Below, in pieces: positions 10,618-21,720 of a stretch of 64,000 nucleotides of DNA. This stretch comes from an uncultured Alphaproteobacteria bacterium (GTDB lineage: Bacteria; Pseudomonadota; Alphaproteobacteria; Methylaequorales; Methylaequoraceae), in NCBI GenBank assembly GCA_902595755.1, contig CACJRF010000005.1, positions 30,961 through 94,960 on the forward strand, read 5' to 3'. Made by a program: the position numbers and the translations under genes. The notes beneath the pieces were generated by a model, which had not been told where the DNA came from, made no database searches, and worked only from the letters and a program-made list of their open reading frames with translations. Every line of letters starts with the position of its first letter. The first letter of the stretch is position 1.

Positions 10618-11628
10618 CTAACCTTTTATTAAGGCGTTTAATTTTTTAATAACTACTCCATTATTAATATTATAATTAACCATTTCAATTCCTTCATGAA
10701 TATTTTTTGCTTTATCAGAAATTAAGAGTCCAGCAGCTGAGTTAAGTACTACATTATCTCTTATCGGGCTTGTTTCACCTTCAAATACCTTTTTCATTAA
10801 AAATGCATTTTCATTTGCATTTCCTCCTCTAAGATCATCTTCTGAGCATTTTTTAAAACCAAATTTTAAAGGGTCAAGAATTTTAACTTTGGATATACCT
10901 TTTTTGGTTACTTCAATAAATTTATTTTTTGATAGCGTTGTCAATTCATCATATCCATTAGTATTGTAAACAACCCATGCTTTTTTTACTTTTAGATCTT
11001 TCAAACATTTTGAATGAGTTTTAAGATTCTTTTCATCACTTACACCAATTATCTGGAATGAAGGGTTTGTTGGATTTAATAAAGGACCAAGTAAGTTAAA
11101 GATTGTTCTAAAAAATAGTGATTTTCTAATTTGAGAAACTTCTGCTAAAATCGGGTGAAAAAATGGTGCAAATAAAAAACAAATGCCATGTTTTTCAAAG
11201 AAACGTTGAACTTTTAATGGATTATCAAAAAGTTTGATTCCTAATGATTCTAAAACATCAAAACTTCCTGACTTCGATGTAACAGATCTATTTCCATGTT
11301 TTACAATTTTAACATCAAACGATGAAAGAACTATTGATGTGGCTGTAGAAAAATTAAAACTATTTTTATTATCACCTCCAGTTCCACAGGTATCCATGAT
11401 ATCACCATTAATACATATTTTAGCCGCTTTGTTTTTTAAATAATAAACAAAGGATTTAATCTCCTCATACGACTCTCCTTTAACAAATAAAAGAGTAAGG
11501 ATACTTGATAAACAAATATCATCTATTTCTTTTTTAAAAATTTTTTTTACTAACAAATCACTTTCAAAGTGATTTAAATCCATTGATTTAATTAATTTTC
11601 GTAATATAGAATTGATTTTTTTTGACAT
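10618..11628 (-). CDS. trpD: Anthranilate phosphoribosyltransferase
   Basis: DTCGTGGDNKNSFNFST, VKHGNRSVTSKSGSFD, GPLLNP motifs. Confidence 0.96.
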   Translation of the reverse strand: MSKKINSILRKLIKSMDLNHFESDLLVKKIFKKEIDDICLSSILTLLFVKGESYEEIKSFVYYLKNKAAKICINGDIMDTCGTGGDNKNSFNFSTATSIVLSSFDVKIVKHGNRSVTSKSGSFDVLESLGIKLFDNPLKVQRFFEKHGICFLFAPFFHPILAEVSQIRKSLFFRTIFNLLGPLLNPTNPSFQIIGVSDEKNLKTHSKCLKDLKVKKAWVVYNTNGYDELTTLSKNKFIEVTKKGISKVKILDPLKFGFKKCSEDDLRGGNANENAFLMKKVFEGETSPIRDNVVLNSAAGLLISDKAKNIHEGIEMVNYNINNGVVIKKLNALIKG

Positions 11629-11655
11629 TCTTTATTATATTATTAGATATAAGAA

Positions 11656-12231
11656 CTATACACAATTTATGAAATTTTTTACAATTTTGTGACCATATTC
11701 AGTTGCGATACTCTCTGGATGAAATTGCACACCATAAAATGGAAGTCTAACATGTTGAATACCCATAATCACTCCATCTTCAGTTTTTGCAGTTATATTT
11801 AGATTTTTAGATATTGATTTTTTATCTATTATAAGAGAATGATACCTTGTTGCTTTAAAAGGGCTTTTAAGATCATTAAATAAACCTAAATTATTATGAT
11901 GAATTAAACTTACTTTACCATGAACAGGTTTTCCACTTTGTATTATTTTAGAATTAAAAGCTTGGGCAATTGCTTGATGACCTAAACAAACTCCAAGTGT
12001 AGGTATTGGACTTTTAAGTTCCGAGTTTTTTTTAATTAATTCAAGGCATATTCCAGCATTATTTGGACTACTTGGGCCTGGAGAAATTACAAAATATTTT
12101 GGATTCTCTCTAATTAAGAAATCTGAGTTTATTTCATCATTTCTATAAACTTTAACTTTTTCACCCATTTCTTGGAAGTAATGTACAAGATTGTAAGTAA
12201 AACTATCGTAATTATCTATTAGTATTATCAT
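11656..12231 (-). CDS. trpG: Anthranilate synthase component II (glutamine amidotransferase)
   Basis: IDNYDSFTYNLVHY, GVCLGHQAIA, GVQFHPES. Confidence 0.96.
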   Translation of the reverse strand: MIILIDNYDSFTYNLVHYFQEMGEKVKVYRNDEINSDFLIRENPKYFVISPGPSSPNNAGICLELIKKNSELKSPIPTLGVCLGHQAIAQAFNSKIIQSGKPVHGKVSLIHHNNLGLFNDLKSPFKATRYHSLIIDKKSISKNLNITAKTEDGVIMGIQHVRLPFYGVQFHPESIATEYGHKIVKNFINCV

Positions 12232-13734
12232 CTATTCAAATTTTTTTGCATATTGTGTTGCTGCTAATAATGCTAATGCTTTATTCTCAGTTTCTTTATA
12301 TTCGTTTTTAACGTTACTATCAGCAACAATACCGGCACCTGCTTGAACATAAATATTTTTTTCTTTTATTAAAGCAGTTCGTAAAGCTATACAAGTATCA
12401 ATATTTCCATTTGCAGAAATATAACCTACTGAACCTGCATATACATTTCTTCTGTTTTTCTCTAATTCTTCAATTATTTCAATTGCTCTTATCTTGGGAG
12501 CTCCTGTAACTGTCCCAGCTGGAAAACCACTAAATAAAACATCAGTACTATTTTTACCTTTCATTAATTTTCCAACTATATTAGATACTATGTGCATAAC
12601 ATGCGAAAAAAATTCAACATACATTTTGTCTGTGACTTTTACTGTCCCTGCTTGTGATACTCTACTGATATCATTTCTTCCTAAATCTAAAAGCATAAGA
12701 TGTTCTGACAACTCTTTAGGGTCATTGATTAACTCATTTTTTAATTTTTCATCTTCATTTTTATTTTTACCTCTTTTCCTTGTTCCAGCAATTGGTCGAA
12801 TTGTTACGTCCTTACCTTCAAGCTTGACTAAAATTTCAGGACTTGAGCCAACAATTGAAAAGTTTTTGAAATCCATAAAAAATAAATAAGGTGATGGATT
12901 TAGATATCTTAATGATCTATAGATAGATATTGGTGAGACATTAATTTTTTTTTTGAAAACCCGAGATAAAACAACTTGAAATATTTCTCCTTCATAAATG
13001 TATTTTTTTGCTTTATTTACCATTACCCTAAATTCTTCATAGGTAGTACAAGATTTTACATTTTCAAAAATATTTGAACTTTTATTTATTTTTTTTTCGA
13101 CGAAATATTTCTTTTTAATTGGTTGGCATATAGTTTTTTTAATATCATAAATTGCCTTTTTTACTTTTTTAAATTTATTTGATGCGTTATTTTTTTTATC
13201 TTTTGTTACAAGTTGAGAAATCATAATCTTGTCGTTTACATTATCAAAAACTAATGTTATTGATGGTCTTAAAAAGATTGAGTCAGGTAAATTTAATGAA
13301 TTTTTTTTGTTAAGTTCTACATTTTCGAAAAACTTTATCATTTCATAACCCATATACCCAAAAATACCTGATGAAATTGAGGGAAGTTGCTCTGGTAATT
13401 TAATTTTGTTATTTTTTATAAAACTTGACAAACTTTGTAGGGGTTCTTTTTTATCAATTGCTTGTTTTTTTGATCTTACCAGATTAGTGATTAAACATTT
13501 ATTATTTTTACACTCCCAAATAAGGTCTGGTCTTATTCCTATAACAGAGAATCTTCCTTTTTGGCTTCCTTTCTCAACAGACTCGAATAAAAAAACGTAC
13601 TTCTCTTTTTGAAGTTGAATAAGGATTGAAACTGGTGTGTGGATATCTGCAGAGAATGAGTGAAATAGAATTTGAGTCTTTCCTGAAAGATAGTTTTTCT
13701 CAAATAACTTTAAGTCAGGTTCTTCGATGTTCAT
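12232..13734 (-). CDS. trpE: Anthranilate synthase component I
   Basis: IRPIAGTRKRGKN, FPAGTVTGAPKIRA motifs, operon with trpG. Confidence 0.96.
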   Translation of the reverse strand: MNIEEPDLKLFEKNYLSGKTQILFHSFSADIHTPVSILIQLQKEKYVFLFESVEKGSQKGRFSVIGIRPDLIWECKNNKCLITNLVRSKKQAIDKKEPLQSLSSFIKNNKIKLPEQLPSISSGIFGYMGYEMIKFFENVELNKKNSLNLPDSIFLRPSITLVFDNVNDKIMISQLVTKDKKNNASNKFKKVKKAIYDIKKTICQPIKKKYFVEKKINKSSNIFENVKSCTTYEEFRVMVNKAKKYIYEGEIFQVVLSRVFKKKINVSPISIYRSLRYLNPSPYLFFMDFKNFSIVGSSPEILVKLEGKDVTIRPIAGTRKRGKNKNEDEKLKNELINDPKELSEHLMLLDLGRNDISRVSQAGTVKVTDKMYVEFFSHVMHIVSNIVGKLMKGKNSTDVLFSGFPAGTVTGAPKIRAIEIIEELEKNRRNVYAGSVGYISANGNIDTCIALRTALIKEKNIYVQAGAGIVADSNVKNEYKETENKALALLAATQYAKKFE

Positions 13735-13735
13735 T

Positions 13736-15622
13736 TTAATTTAATTGGTCAATTACATCATCATTAATTGTAATTTTATATTTTTTCCTTAATGCTTCGG
13801 AAAATTGGGCTAGTAAATCTATTGTCAAATCATCTTTTAGTTTTGTTTCAAACTCCTTAAGCTCTGACTTATCATTTACTAAATCATTTTTTATTTCTGC
13901 AGTTTGAGCAATAATGATTTCTGTTTGTCCCCTTTTAACGTAGTTAACATCTTTAATTTTTGATTCAAATATTTTACTTATGAGTTGAATTGGAAGAACA
14001 CTACTATCTGGCAATATCCTTGAAAAAGGTTGTACCCCTTTTATTTCTAAATTTAGCCTTTTTGCTTTATCAGTAAATGATATTTTTTTTGATTCAACTT
14101 CTTCTTTAATTTTACTGGCCTTTTTTAGCGCTTTTTCAGTTTGCTTATTTAAGCTAATTCTTTCTAAAATTTTATTTTTTGATTCCTCAAAACTCAACTG
14201 TTTGGGAGGGATAATTTCTGTAACTAAACTTATTGCTAAACCTTCGTCACCATCTGTATCTATTATATTACCCTCTTCATTAAGTTTTTGATTGAAAATT
14301 GTTCTTAATATTCTTTCATCTTTAAACTTTCCTTTTTTTTTATCTTCAAACTCACCATTTCTTTTAATTAAATTACTTTTCAATATTTTTACCTCAAGAA
14401 TTTTTGAAATTTCATCAAAAGTACTTCCTGATGCCAAGAGATCTTCAAGTTCGTCTTGAAGGTCATAAACTGCATCTTTACCTTTTTCAAAAAGAATTTC
14501 GTTTCTAAACTTATCTTTTACTTCTTCAAACTTCACTTCTTTTCTTTCTTTAATTTTAGAAACATAAATGATGTGCCATCCAAAACCACTTTGAAGAGGT
14601 GGAGAAATTTCACCTTCCTTAAGATTAAAAATATCATCAACAATTTCTTCAGGAAGTTCACTTTTAGTATTCCATCCTAAATTAATATCCTCATTAACTA
14701 AACCTAGATCTTTTTTTGCAATAGCCTCAAAATTCTTGGGATTGATCTTATTTGATATACTTTTAGCTTTCTGATCATTATCAACTAAAACTTGATATAA
14801 GAATCTTTCTTCTGGCTCTATCAGAGCTTCTTTTCTCTCTTCATATAGTAGTTCTACTTCATCACTAGTAACTGTAGATTTTTTTGCGTATTCCTTTGCA
14901 TCCAATAATAGTGTTTCTGCATTTCTCAGTTCCTCTGACATAAAATCAGCTTTATTGGCATTATAAAATTCTATTAGTTCTTGATCATCAAATTTGCTAA
15001 CTTTTTCGTCTTTTATATTAAGGACAAAATAATCAACCGATCTCTCTTGAAGGTTGTACTCTCCTAATTTATTTAACATGATTTGAGGAATTGTTAGACT
15101 TGAACGAATTGTTTCAACCATTTGCTCTCTAGCAAGATCTTGTCTAGTCCCTTCAACATATGTATCCTCTGAATAACCAGACTCAGAAATCAATTGTCTA
15201 AATTGAAGCTCACTAAATTGTCCTAGATCATCTTTGAAAGCATCATCCTTAAGGATCTTATCTCTAACATTTATATCGCTTACTGATAAACCAAGTTCTA
15301 GAGCTTCATTATTAAATAGTGCTCTATTTACCAAGGAACTTAAAGCCCTATCTACATACCCAAATTCTCTAGATTTTTGAATATCTAGTGACGAGCCTAA
15401 AAGTTTTCTTATTTCCTCAGTTTGTCTAGAATATAACGAATAAAACTCTTTAGCTGAAATATCTAATTTTCCAACTGTAGCAACTGTAGATTGTTTTTTC
15501 CCAACACCAACCAAATCTTCAGTTCCCCACATACCAAAACTGATAATAAGTATTGTTAATAGACTACCAAAAATAATTTTAAGTATTGAGTTTTTTGAAC
15601 TGTTTCTTAAAGTTGTAAGCAT
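13736..15622 (-). CDS. ppiD: Membrane-anchored SurA/PpiD-type peptidyl-prolyl isomerase
   Basis: N-terminal TM anchor, SurA-N-like domain, rotamase segment GFGWHIIYVSKIKE. Confidence 0.85.
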   Translation of the reverse strand: MLTTLRNSSKNSILKIIFGSLLTILIISFGMWGTEDLVGVGKKQSTVATVGKLDISAKEFYSLYSRQTEEIRKLLGSSLDIQKSREFGYVDRALSSLVNRALFNNEALELGLSVSDINVRDKILKDDAFKDDLGQFSELQFRQLISESGYSEDTYVEGTRQDLAREQMVETIRSSLTIPQIMLNKLGEYNLQERSVDYFVLNIKDEKVSKFDDQELIEFYNANKADFMSEELRNAETLLLDAKEYAKKSTVTSDEVELLYEERKEALIEPEERFLYQVLVDNDQKAKSISNKINPKNFEAIAKKDLGLVNEDINLGWNTKSELPEEIVDDIFNLKEGEISPPLQSGFGWHIIYVSKIKERKEVKFEEVKDKFRNEILFEKGKDAVYDLQDELEDLLASGSTFDEISKILEVKILKSNLIKRNGEFEDKKKGKFKDERILRTIFNQKLNEEGNIIDTDGDEGLAISLVTEIIPPKQLSFEESKNKILERISLNKQTEKALKKASKIKEEVESKKISFTDKAKRLNLEIKGVQPFSRILPDSSVLPIQLISKIFESKIKDVNYVKRGQTEIIIAQTAEIKNDLVNDKSELKEFETKLKDDLTIDLLAQFSEALRKKYKITINDDVIDQLN

Positions 15623-15646
15623 AATAAATTTTTATTTATAAATTTT

Positions 15647-16381
15647 ATGACACACAATACATTAATTGTTTCAAATTGGAAGATGAATTTTAACTTTATT
15701 CAAGCCAAAAATCTAGTTACTAATTTAAAAAAAATTAAATATAATAAATTAAAATTATCAAATGTTATTTGCCCTCAATTTTTATTACTTCCAACTTTAA
15801 ACGAAGTATTACATAAAAGTGATTTAATTTTAGGAGCTCAGGATTTACACTTTGATATAAATGGAGCTTATACTGGGGATACAAGTATTGAGTTGATAAA
15901 AGATTATAATTGTAAATATTCAATTGTTGGTCACTCAGAAAGAAGAGCTTTACACAATGAAAGTAACATAATGATAAAAAAAAAAGTTAAGTTATGTTTG
16001 GATAATTTTATTATTCCTATTTTATGTGTTGGGGAATCCATTGAACAAAGAAAAAAAAATACTTATAAGGATTTTATATTAAAACAATTAACAGAATGTA
16101 TTCAAAAGATTAAGTGTCCAGAATTAGTTATTGCTTATGAGCCTATTTGGTCTATTGGAACTGGAATAATTCCAAAAGTTGAAGATATTATTGAAGTATC
16201 TGAATTAATTTTTTCTTTTTTAAAAAAAGAAAAAATTGATAAATTTCAAATTCTATATGGAGGTTCTGTAAATTCATCAAATTTCAGAGAAATTAATTCG
16301 ATAGACAAAATTAATGGTGCTTTGATTGGTGGAGCAAGCTTAAAAATTGATGAAATGAAGAAAATTCTCACAAGTTGTTGA
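15647..16381 (+). CDS. tpiA: Triosephosphate isomerase
   Basis: NWKMN, SIVGHSERR, AYEPIWSIGTG, LYGGSVN motifs. Confidence 0.97.
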   Translation: MTHNTLIVSNWKMNFNFIQAKNLVTNLKKIKYNKLKLSNVICPQFLLLPTLNEVLHKSDLILGAQDLHFDINGAYTGDTSIELIKDYNCKYSIVGHSERRALHNESNIMIKKKVKLCLDNFIIPILCVGESIEQRKKNTYKDFILKQLTECIQKIKCPELVIAYEPIWSIGTGIIPKVEDIIEVSELIFSFLKKEKIDKFQILYGGSVNSSNFREINSIDKINGALIGGASLKIDEMKKILTSC

Positions 16382-16411
16382 TTTTTTAATTTTTTTTAAT
16401 ATTGTAAGTTT

Positions 16412-16765
16412 ATGTTGGCTATAGTTTTATCCATCCATGTATTGATTTGTATTTTCCTGATCGTTTTTATATTACTTCAAAAATCAGAGGGCGGGGGCTT
16501 AGGAATTGGACAATCAAACAGTGGTGGTTTAGGTGACTTTTTATCTACAAGAAGTACATCCAATATTTTAACCAAAACAACCTCATTTCTTGCTGTTTGC
16601 TTTTTTCTTACAAGTTTTTCTCTGGTTATAATAGCTAATAAGAATTATAATAAAGAATCTATAATTGACTCAGATGATGATTCTATCATTGATAGACTTG
16701 ATTTGATTCCTGAAGAGTTTGATGTTGAAAAACAAGAAGATAACATTAACGTTCCTGTTGATTAA
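16412..16765 (+). CDS. secG: Preprotein translocase subunit SecG
   Basis: Two TM helices, LLQKSEGGGLG, conserved position between tpiA and pyrG. Confidence 0.9.
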   Translation: MLAIVLSIHVLICIFLIVFILLQKSEGGGLGIGQSNSGGLGDFLSTRSTSNILTKTTSFLAVCFFLTSFSLVIIANKNYNKESIIDSDDDSIIDRLDLIPEEFDVEKQEDNINVPVD

Positions 16766-16792
16766 AAAGCCAACAGCTAGTACTTGCAAAAT

Positions 16793-18424
16793 ATGACAAA
16801 GTTTATCTTTATCACGGGTGGTGTTGTTTCATCGCTTGGAAAAGGTATAGTTTCCTCATCAATCGCTTCATTACTATCACTTTCAAATTTCAAAGTTCGT
16901 GTTAGAAAACTTGATCCATATTTAAACATTGATCCAGGAACTATGAATCCATCACAACACGGAGAAGTTTTTGTTACAGATGATGGGGCCGAAACTGATA
17001 TGGACCTTGGACATTATGAAAGATTTACTGGTATTATAGCTAAAAAAAATGACAACATAACGACAGGAAAAATATATTCAGAAGTTTTAAAAAAAGAGAG
17101 AAAAGGTGATTATCTTGGATCAACGGTACAAGTAATTCCTCATGTAACAGATGAAATAAAGAGTTTTATAAAAAGAGATCTTAAAAAAGAGGATTATGTA
17201 ATTTGTGAGATTGGAGGAACTGTTGGTGATATTGAAAGCCTTCCATTTCTTGAAGCTATAAGACAATTGAGAAATGAACTAGGAAAGAAAGCTACTTATT
17301 TCATTCATTTAACATTAGTTCCTTACCTATCTGCCTCAAATGAATTTAAAACAAAGCCAACCCAACATTCAGTGAAAGAATTGTTAGGTTTAGGTATTCA
17401 GCCAGACCTATTACTATGTAGAACAGAAAAAGCTTTTGGCGATGAAGCTAGAAAAAAAATATCACAATTTTGTAATTTATTATTTGATTCGGTGATAATG
17501 GTTGAAAATGCAAATATTATTTATGAAGTTCCAGTTAAATTGAACTCTCAAGGGATATTAAAACAACTTTATAATCACTTTGGTGTTAAAAAAATCCCCA
17601 AATTAAATCAAAAACCGTGGAAATTATTTATTAACAAATTTAATAATTTAAAAAAAGAGGTTGATGTAACAATAGTTGGTAAGTACACTAATTTATCTGA
17701 ATCATATAAATCACTAAATGAAGCACTATTTCATAGTGGTATTAAAAATAACATAAAAGTTAATGTCAAATGGTTAGATTCTAGACTTTTTGAAGATTAT
17801 AGCAAATCAAAGAAAATTCTTTCAAATACAAATGGAATTCTTGTTCCTGGTGGATTTGGTAAAGATGGAAGTATTGGTAAAGAATACGCAATAAGAGTTG
17901 CTAGAAAAATGAAAATTCCGTTCTTAGGTATCTGTTTTGGTATGCAACTAAGTATCCTAGAGTCTGTGAAATCCCTGAAAGGTTTTGAAAAAGCATCATC
18001 CACTGAGTTTGGAAATACCACTCTACCAATTATTTCTATGCTTCACGAATGGACAAAAGATAAAGAAATTTTAAAACATGATAAACAAAATCTTGGAGGA
18101 AGTATGAGGCTTGGAGCGTATGTGTCGAAATTAAAAAAAAACTCCAAAATTTTTCAAATTTATAGAAAATATGAAATCAAAGAAAGACATAGACACAGAT
18201 ATGAAGTAAATTATAATTTTATTGATATTATTGAAAAAAGTGGAATTTCGGTGACAGGTTTTTCTCCGGATGGTAAATTAGTCGAAATAGTTGAAAGAAT
18301 TGATCATCCATGGTTTATAGGTGTGCAGTTTCATCCTGAACTAAAATCTACACCTTTTAATCCACATCCAATTTTTAACTCTTTTATCGACGCTTTAATA
18401 AAGTTTAAGAATGAAAAAAATTAA
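16793..18424 (+). CDS. pyrG: CTP synthase (start at internal Met 16793)
   Basis: MTKFIFITGGVVSSLGKGI, FLGICFGMQ, GVQFHPE motifs. Confidence 0.97.
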   Translation: MTKFIFITGGVVSSLGKGIVSSSIASLLSLSNFKVRVRKLDPYLNIDPGTMNPSQHGEVFVTDDGAETDMDLGHYERFTGIIAKKNDNITTGKIYSEVLKKERKGDYLGSTVQVIPHVTDEIKSFIKRDLKKEDYVICEIGGTVGDIESLPFLEAIRQLRNELGKKATYFIHLTLVPYLSASNEFKTKPTQHSVKELLGLGIQPDLLLCRTEKAFGDEARKKISQFCNLLFDSVIMVENANIIYEVPVKLNSQGILKQLYNHFGVKKIPKLNQKPWKLFINKFNNLKKEVDVTIVGKYTNLSESYKSLNEALFHSGIKNNIKVNVKWLDSRLFEDYSKSKKILSNTNGILVPGGFGKDGSIGKEYAIRVARKMKIPFLGICFGMQLSILESVKSLKGFEKASSTEFGNTTLPIISMLHEWTKDKEILKHDKQNLGGSMRLGAYVSKLKKNSKIFQIYRKYEIKERHRHRYEVNYNFIDIIEKSGISVTGFSPDGKLVEIVERIDHPWFIGVQFHPELKSTPFNPHPIFNSFIDALIKFKNEKN

Positions 18425-19259
18425 AATTACTAAAGACTTCTCGTTTTCAAACGATTCAGATATAAAATTTATTTTAGGACCATGTCAAATAGAAAGTCTA
18501 TCTCATGCGTTTGATATATGTGAAGAAATAACAAACCTTTCAAAAAAACTAAATTTTAAATTCATTTATAAAAGTTCTTTTGATAAAGCAAATAGAAGTA
18601 GTCATAAGAGTAAGAGGGGTGTTGGAATAAAAAGGGGGCTGAAAATTTTATCAAAAGTAAAAGAAAAATATAATTGTCCTGTTATTTCAGATGTACATGA
18701 AATTAGTCAAATTAAAGAAGCTAAAAAGGTTCTTGATATTATCCAAATTCCTGCTTTTTTATCTAGACAAACCGATCTTTTAGTTGAGGCTGGTAAATCT
18801 GGGGTGCCAGTAAATGTAAAAAAGGGACAGTTTCTTGCTCCATGGGATATGAAAAATGTAATTAGAAAGGTTCATTCCTCTGGCAATAACAAAATTCTTA
18901 TTACTGAAAGAGGTACAAGTTTTGGGTATAATAATTTAGTATCTGACATGCGTTCAATAAAAATAATTAAAGAATTTGGATATCCAATTATATTTGATGC
19001 AACTCATTCCGTTCAACTTCCTGGAGGGATGGGAAATAAATCTGGTGGTCAATCCGAATTTGTAGATACTTTAGCTACTGCATCAACAACAGTAGGAATA
19101 AGTGGAATTTTCATTGAAACTCATGAAAATCCTAAAAAGGCCCCATCAGACGGACCTAATATGATTGCTCTTAAAGATTTAGGAAATTTAATTCACAAAA
19201 TTATACTTTATGATAATTTAACTAAAAGTAAGGTTTTAAAAAATGTCAGAAATTTCTAG
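18411..19259 (+). CDS. kdsA: 3-deoxy-8-phosphooctulonate synthase
   Basis: [19 protein letters not shown]-type, [11 protein letters not shown] motifs. Confidence 0.95.
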   Translation: MKKIKITKDFSFSNDSDIKFILGPCQIESLSHAFDICEEITNLSKKLNFKFIYKSSFDKANRSSHKSKRGVGIKRGLKILSKVKEKYNCPVISDVHEISQIKEAKKVLDIIQIPAFLSRQTDLLVEAGKSGVPVNVKKGQFLAPWDMKNVIRKVHSSGNNKILITERGTSFGYNNLVSDMRSIKIIKEFGYPIIFDATHSVQLPGGMGNKSGGQSEFVDTLATASTTVGISGIFIETHENPKKAPSDGPNMIALKDLGNLIHKIILYDNLTKSKVLKNVRNF

Positions 19260-20526
19260 TATTTTCGCACGGGAAATAGTTGATAGTAGGGGTGTTCCTA
19301 CTGTTGAAGTTCAGATTAAACTTTCAACAATGGAGTCTGCTGTTGCGTCAGTTCCATCTGGAGCATCAACTGGTTCTTATGAAGCGTTTGAACTCAGAGA
19401 TAACAATAATAAAAAGTTTTTCTCTAAGGGTGTTCAGAATGCAGTAAATAATGTTAATACAGAAATAAGAGAAACCATTTTAGGTTTTGATTCGACTAAT
19501 CAAAAAGAGATTGATAATGCGCTGATTGAGCTCGATGGAACTAAAAATAAATCTAGACTAGGAGCAAATGCAATCTTAGCAACATCACTGGCCTGCGCAA
19601 GAGTATCTGCAAAATATCAAAAGTTACCTCTTTATAAATATATAGGGGGTATTCAAAATTACTTACCCACTCCTATGATGAATATAGTAAATGGTGGATG
19701 TCATGCAAATAATAGATTAGATTTCCAAGAATTTATGATTATTCCACTTGGTTTTAAAACTTTTAAAGATTCATTAAGATGCGGATGCGAGGTGTTTAAC
19801 GAACTTAAAAGTATTTTATCTAGTAAAAGTTTTTCAACTTCTGTTGGTGATGAAGGTGGTTTTGCACCAGATATAAAATCAAATAATGAATGTTTAGATT
19901 TAATATTAAAAGCAATTAATAAAGCTGGATACAAAGAGGGTAAAGATGTATATATTGGATTGGATGTTGCATCATCTGAATTTTATGAAAATAAAAAGTA
20001 TAAACTTGAAGGTGAAAATTTAGAACTAACTTCAGAAAGCCTTATTAAATATTACGAAAATTTAATAAATAATTATCCAATAATCTCTATCGAAGATGCA
20101 TTGGATGAAGGTGATTGGGAAGGATGGACAAACTTAACAAATGCTATTGGTAACAAATGTCAATTAGTTGGAGATGATTTGTTTGTGACTTCTGATAAAA
20201 GACTTCAGTTTGGAATAGATAAAAAAGCTGGGAATTCTATTCTTATTAAATTAAATCAAATCGGAACTTTATCTGAAACAATGGATACAATTAATTTGGC
20301 AAAAAAAAATAATTATAATACGATTATATCTCATAGATCTGGAGAAACAGAGGACACCTTTATTGCAGATCTATCTGTTGGAGTTTCATCAGGCCAAATT
20401 AAAGCCGGATCCTTATCAAGATCAGAAAGAATTTGTAAATATAACCAATTATTAAGAATTGAAGATTCAAATGAATATATTCCATTCTCAGGAAACGTTC
20501 CATTTTCCAAATATATAAATGCTTAA
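19243..20526 (+). CDS. eno: Enolase
   Basis: [34 protein letters not shown] motifs. Confidence 0.97.
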   Translation: MSEISSIFAREIVDSRGVPTVEVQIKLSTMESAVASVPSGASTGSYEAFELRDNNNKKFFSKGVQNAVNNVNTEIRETILGFDSTNQKEIDNALIELDGTKNKSRLGANAILATSLACARVSAKYQKLPLYKYIGGIQNYLPTPMMNIVNGGCHANNRLDFQEFMIIPLGFKTFKDSLRCGCEVFNELKSILSSKSFSTSVGDEGGFAPDIKSNNECLDLILKAINKAGYKEGKDVYIGLDVASSEFYENKKYKLEGENLELTSESLIKYYENLINNYPIISIEDALDEGDWEGWTNLTNAIGNKCQLVGDDLFVTSDKRLQFGIDKKAGNSILIKLNQIGTLSETMDTINLAKKNNYNTIISHRSGETEDTFIADLSVGVSSGQIKAGSLSRSERICKYNQLLRIEDSNEYIPFSGNVPFSKYINA

Positions 20527-20806
20527 TAAAAAAAGATTTCTCCTCCCAATTTATTTAATTATTATGTGTTATTTATTTATAGAAATAATATTCAGTGAAA
20601 AGAGCATTTTTAAATTTGTTAATAATTCTGACCTAATAATAAAAAAATCAGATAATTTAAATAAAAAGAAACTTATTGAAAAAGAATTAAGTGACTTTTT
20701 GGAAAAATTTAAAAATAATAAAGAATCAAGAAAATTAATTGTTAAGGAGAAATTATTTTACAAAGAAAAAGATGAAAAAATAATAAGGTATAAAATTATT
20801 GACTGA
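20519..20806 (+). CDS. FtsB/DivIC-like septum formation initiator (divergent)
   Basis: One N-terminal TM followed by charged coiled-coil; conserved position directly after eno. Confidence 0.55.
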   Translation: MLNKKRFLLPIYLIIMCYLFIEIIFSEKSIFKFVNNSDLIIKKSDNLNKKKLIEKELSDFLEKFKNNKESRKLIVKEKLFYKEKDEKIIRYKIID

Positions 20807-21281
20807 GAATTTTAACACTTTCATGAATCAATGCCTTAACTGTACTGTTAATTATGCTAGCTCTACCTTTATTTTTAAATTTTTTTTCTATTATTTTAGA
20901 TTTTGCACCGACACCCACTCCAATATATACAGTGCCGACTTCAATATTATCATTGGATAAGTTTTGACTAGCATACCCAGTACATGATAATCTCAACCTT
21001 TTTTTTGAGCAAGTGAACTTTTGTATTTTTTTTAGCATAATATTTGCCATTTCAGTGCTAACTATACCATACTTTTTTATTACCTTATCTGCATTTAAAA
21101 ACCTACACTTAGAATCATTACTATAACAAACAATTGAAAAATCAAAAATTTCTGATGCACCTTCTTTTTTAACAAATGAATAAGCGACTTTCCCTCCAGT
21201 AAGAGATTCTGCGATACAAACTTTCATTTTTTTTTTTTTAAGAATACTTATTAATTTTTCTAGTTCATCAAAATTTTTCAT
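20796..21281 (-). CDS. CinA C-terminal domain protein (nicotinamide-nucleotide amidase family)
   Basis: KVCIAESLTGGKVAYSF and SCTGYAS motifs. Confidence 0.9.
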   Translation of the reverse strand: MKNFDELEKLISILKKKKMKVCIAESLTGGKVAYSFVKKEGASEIFDFSIVCYSNDSKCRFLNADKVIKKYGIVSTEMANIMLKKIQKFTCSKKRLRLSCTGYASQNLSNDNIEVGTVYIGVGVGAKSKIIEKKFKNKGRASIINSTVKALIHESVKILSQ

Positions 21282-21720
21282 AATAAATAAAAAAAAATGT
21301 TGCTATGATTAAGCCAGCCACTAAGTCATCTAATAAAACACCATAAGAATTCTTCATGTTATCAAAATAACTTACAGGAAATGGTTTGAAAATATCTAAA
21401 ACTCTAAATCCAATAAACGCTAATATATAATCAAAAATTAGCTGATTGCAAAATACTAATGCAGTAGCTTGACCAATAAATTCATCAATAACAATAAATT
21501 TAGGATCTTTATTTTTTTCATATTTAATAATTTTTGAAATTATTATTAATGATATAAAAAAAATAATTAATATTAATAATAAAAAATAGTTTATTCCAAA
21601 ATTTTCTTTGAAAAACCAAATGGGAAATAGAATGATAAATGATGCAATTGTTCCTGGAAATAATGGGATATATCCTATCCCAAATCCTGAACATATAAAT
21701 TTATAGATTTTACGACTCAT
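21268..21720 (-). CDS. pgpA: Phosphatidylglycerophosphatase A
   Basis: GFGIGYIPLFPGTIAS, VIDEFIGQ, FRVLDIFKPFPV motifs. Confidence 0.92.
   Translation of the reverse strand: MSRKIYKFICSGFGIGYIPLFPGTIASFIILFPIWFFKENFGINYFLLLILIIFFISLIIISKIIKYEKNKDPKFIVIDEFIGQATALVFCNQLIFDYILAFIGFRVLDIFKPFPVSYFDNMKNSYGVLLDDLVAGLIIATFFFIYYEKF

Noticed and set aside
12494-12889. 131-aa plus-strand ORF antisense to trpE
   Set aside because: Antisense shadow of a conserved gene; no motif
13317-13331. GTTCTACATTTTCGA in trpE resembling the umuD LexA box
   Set aside because: Second GTTC half-site absent; deep in the coding region
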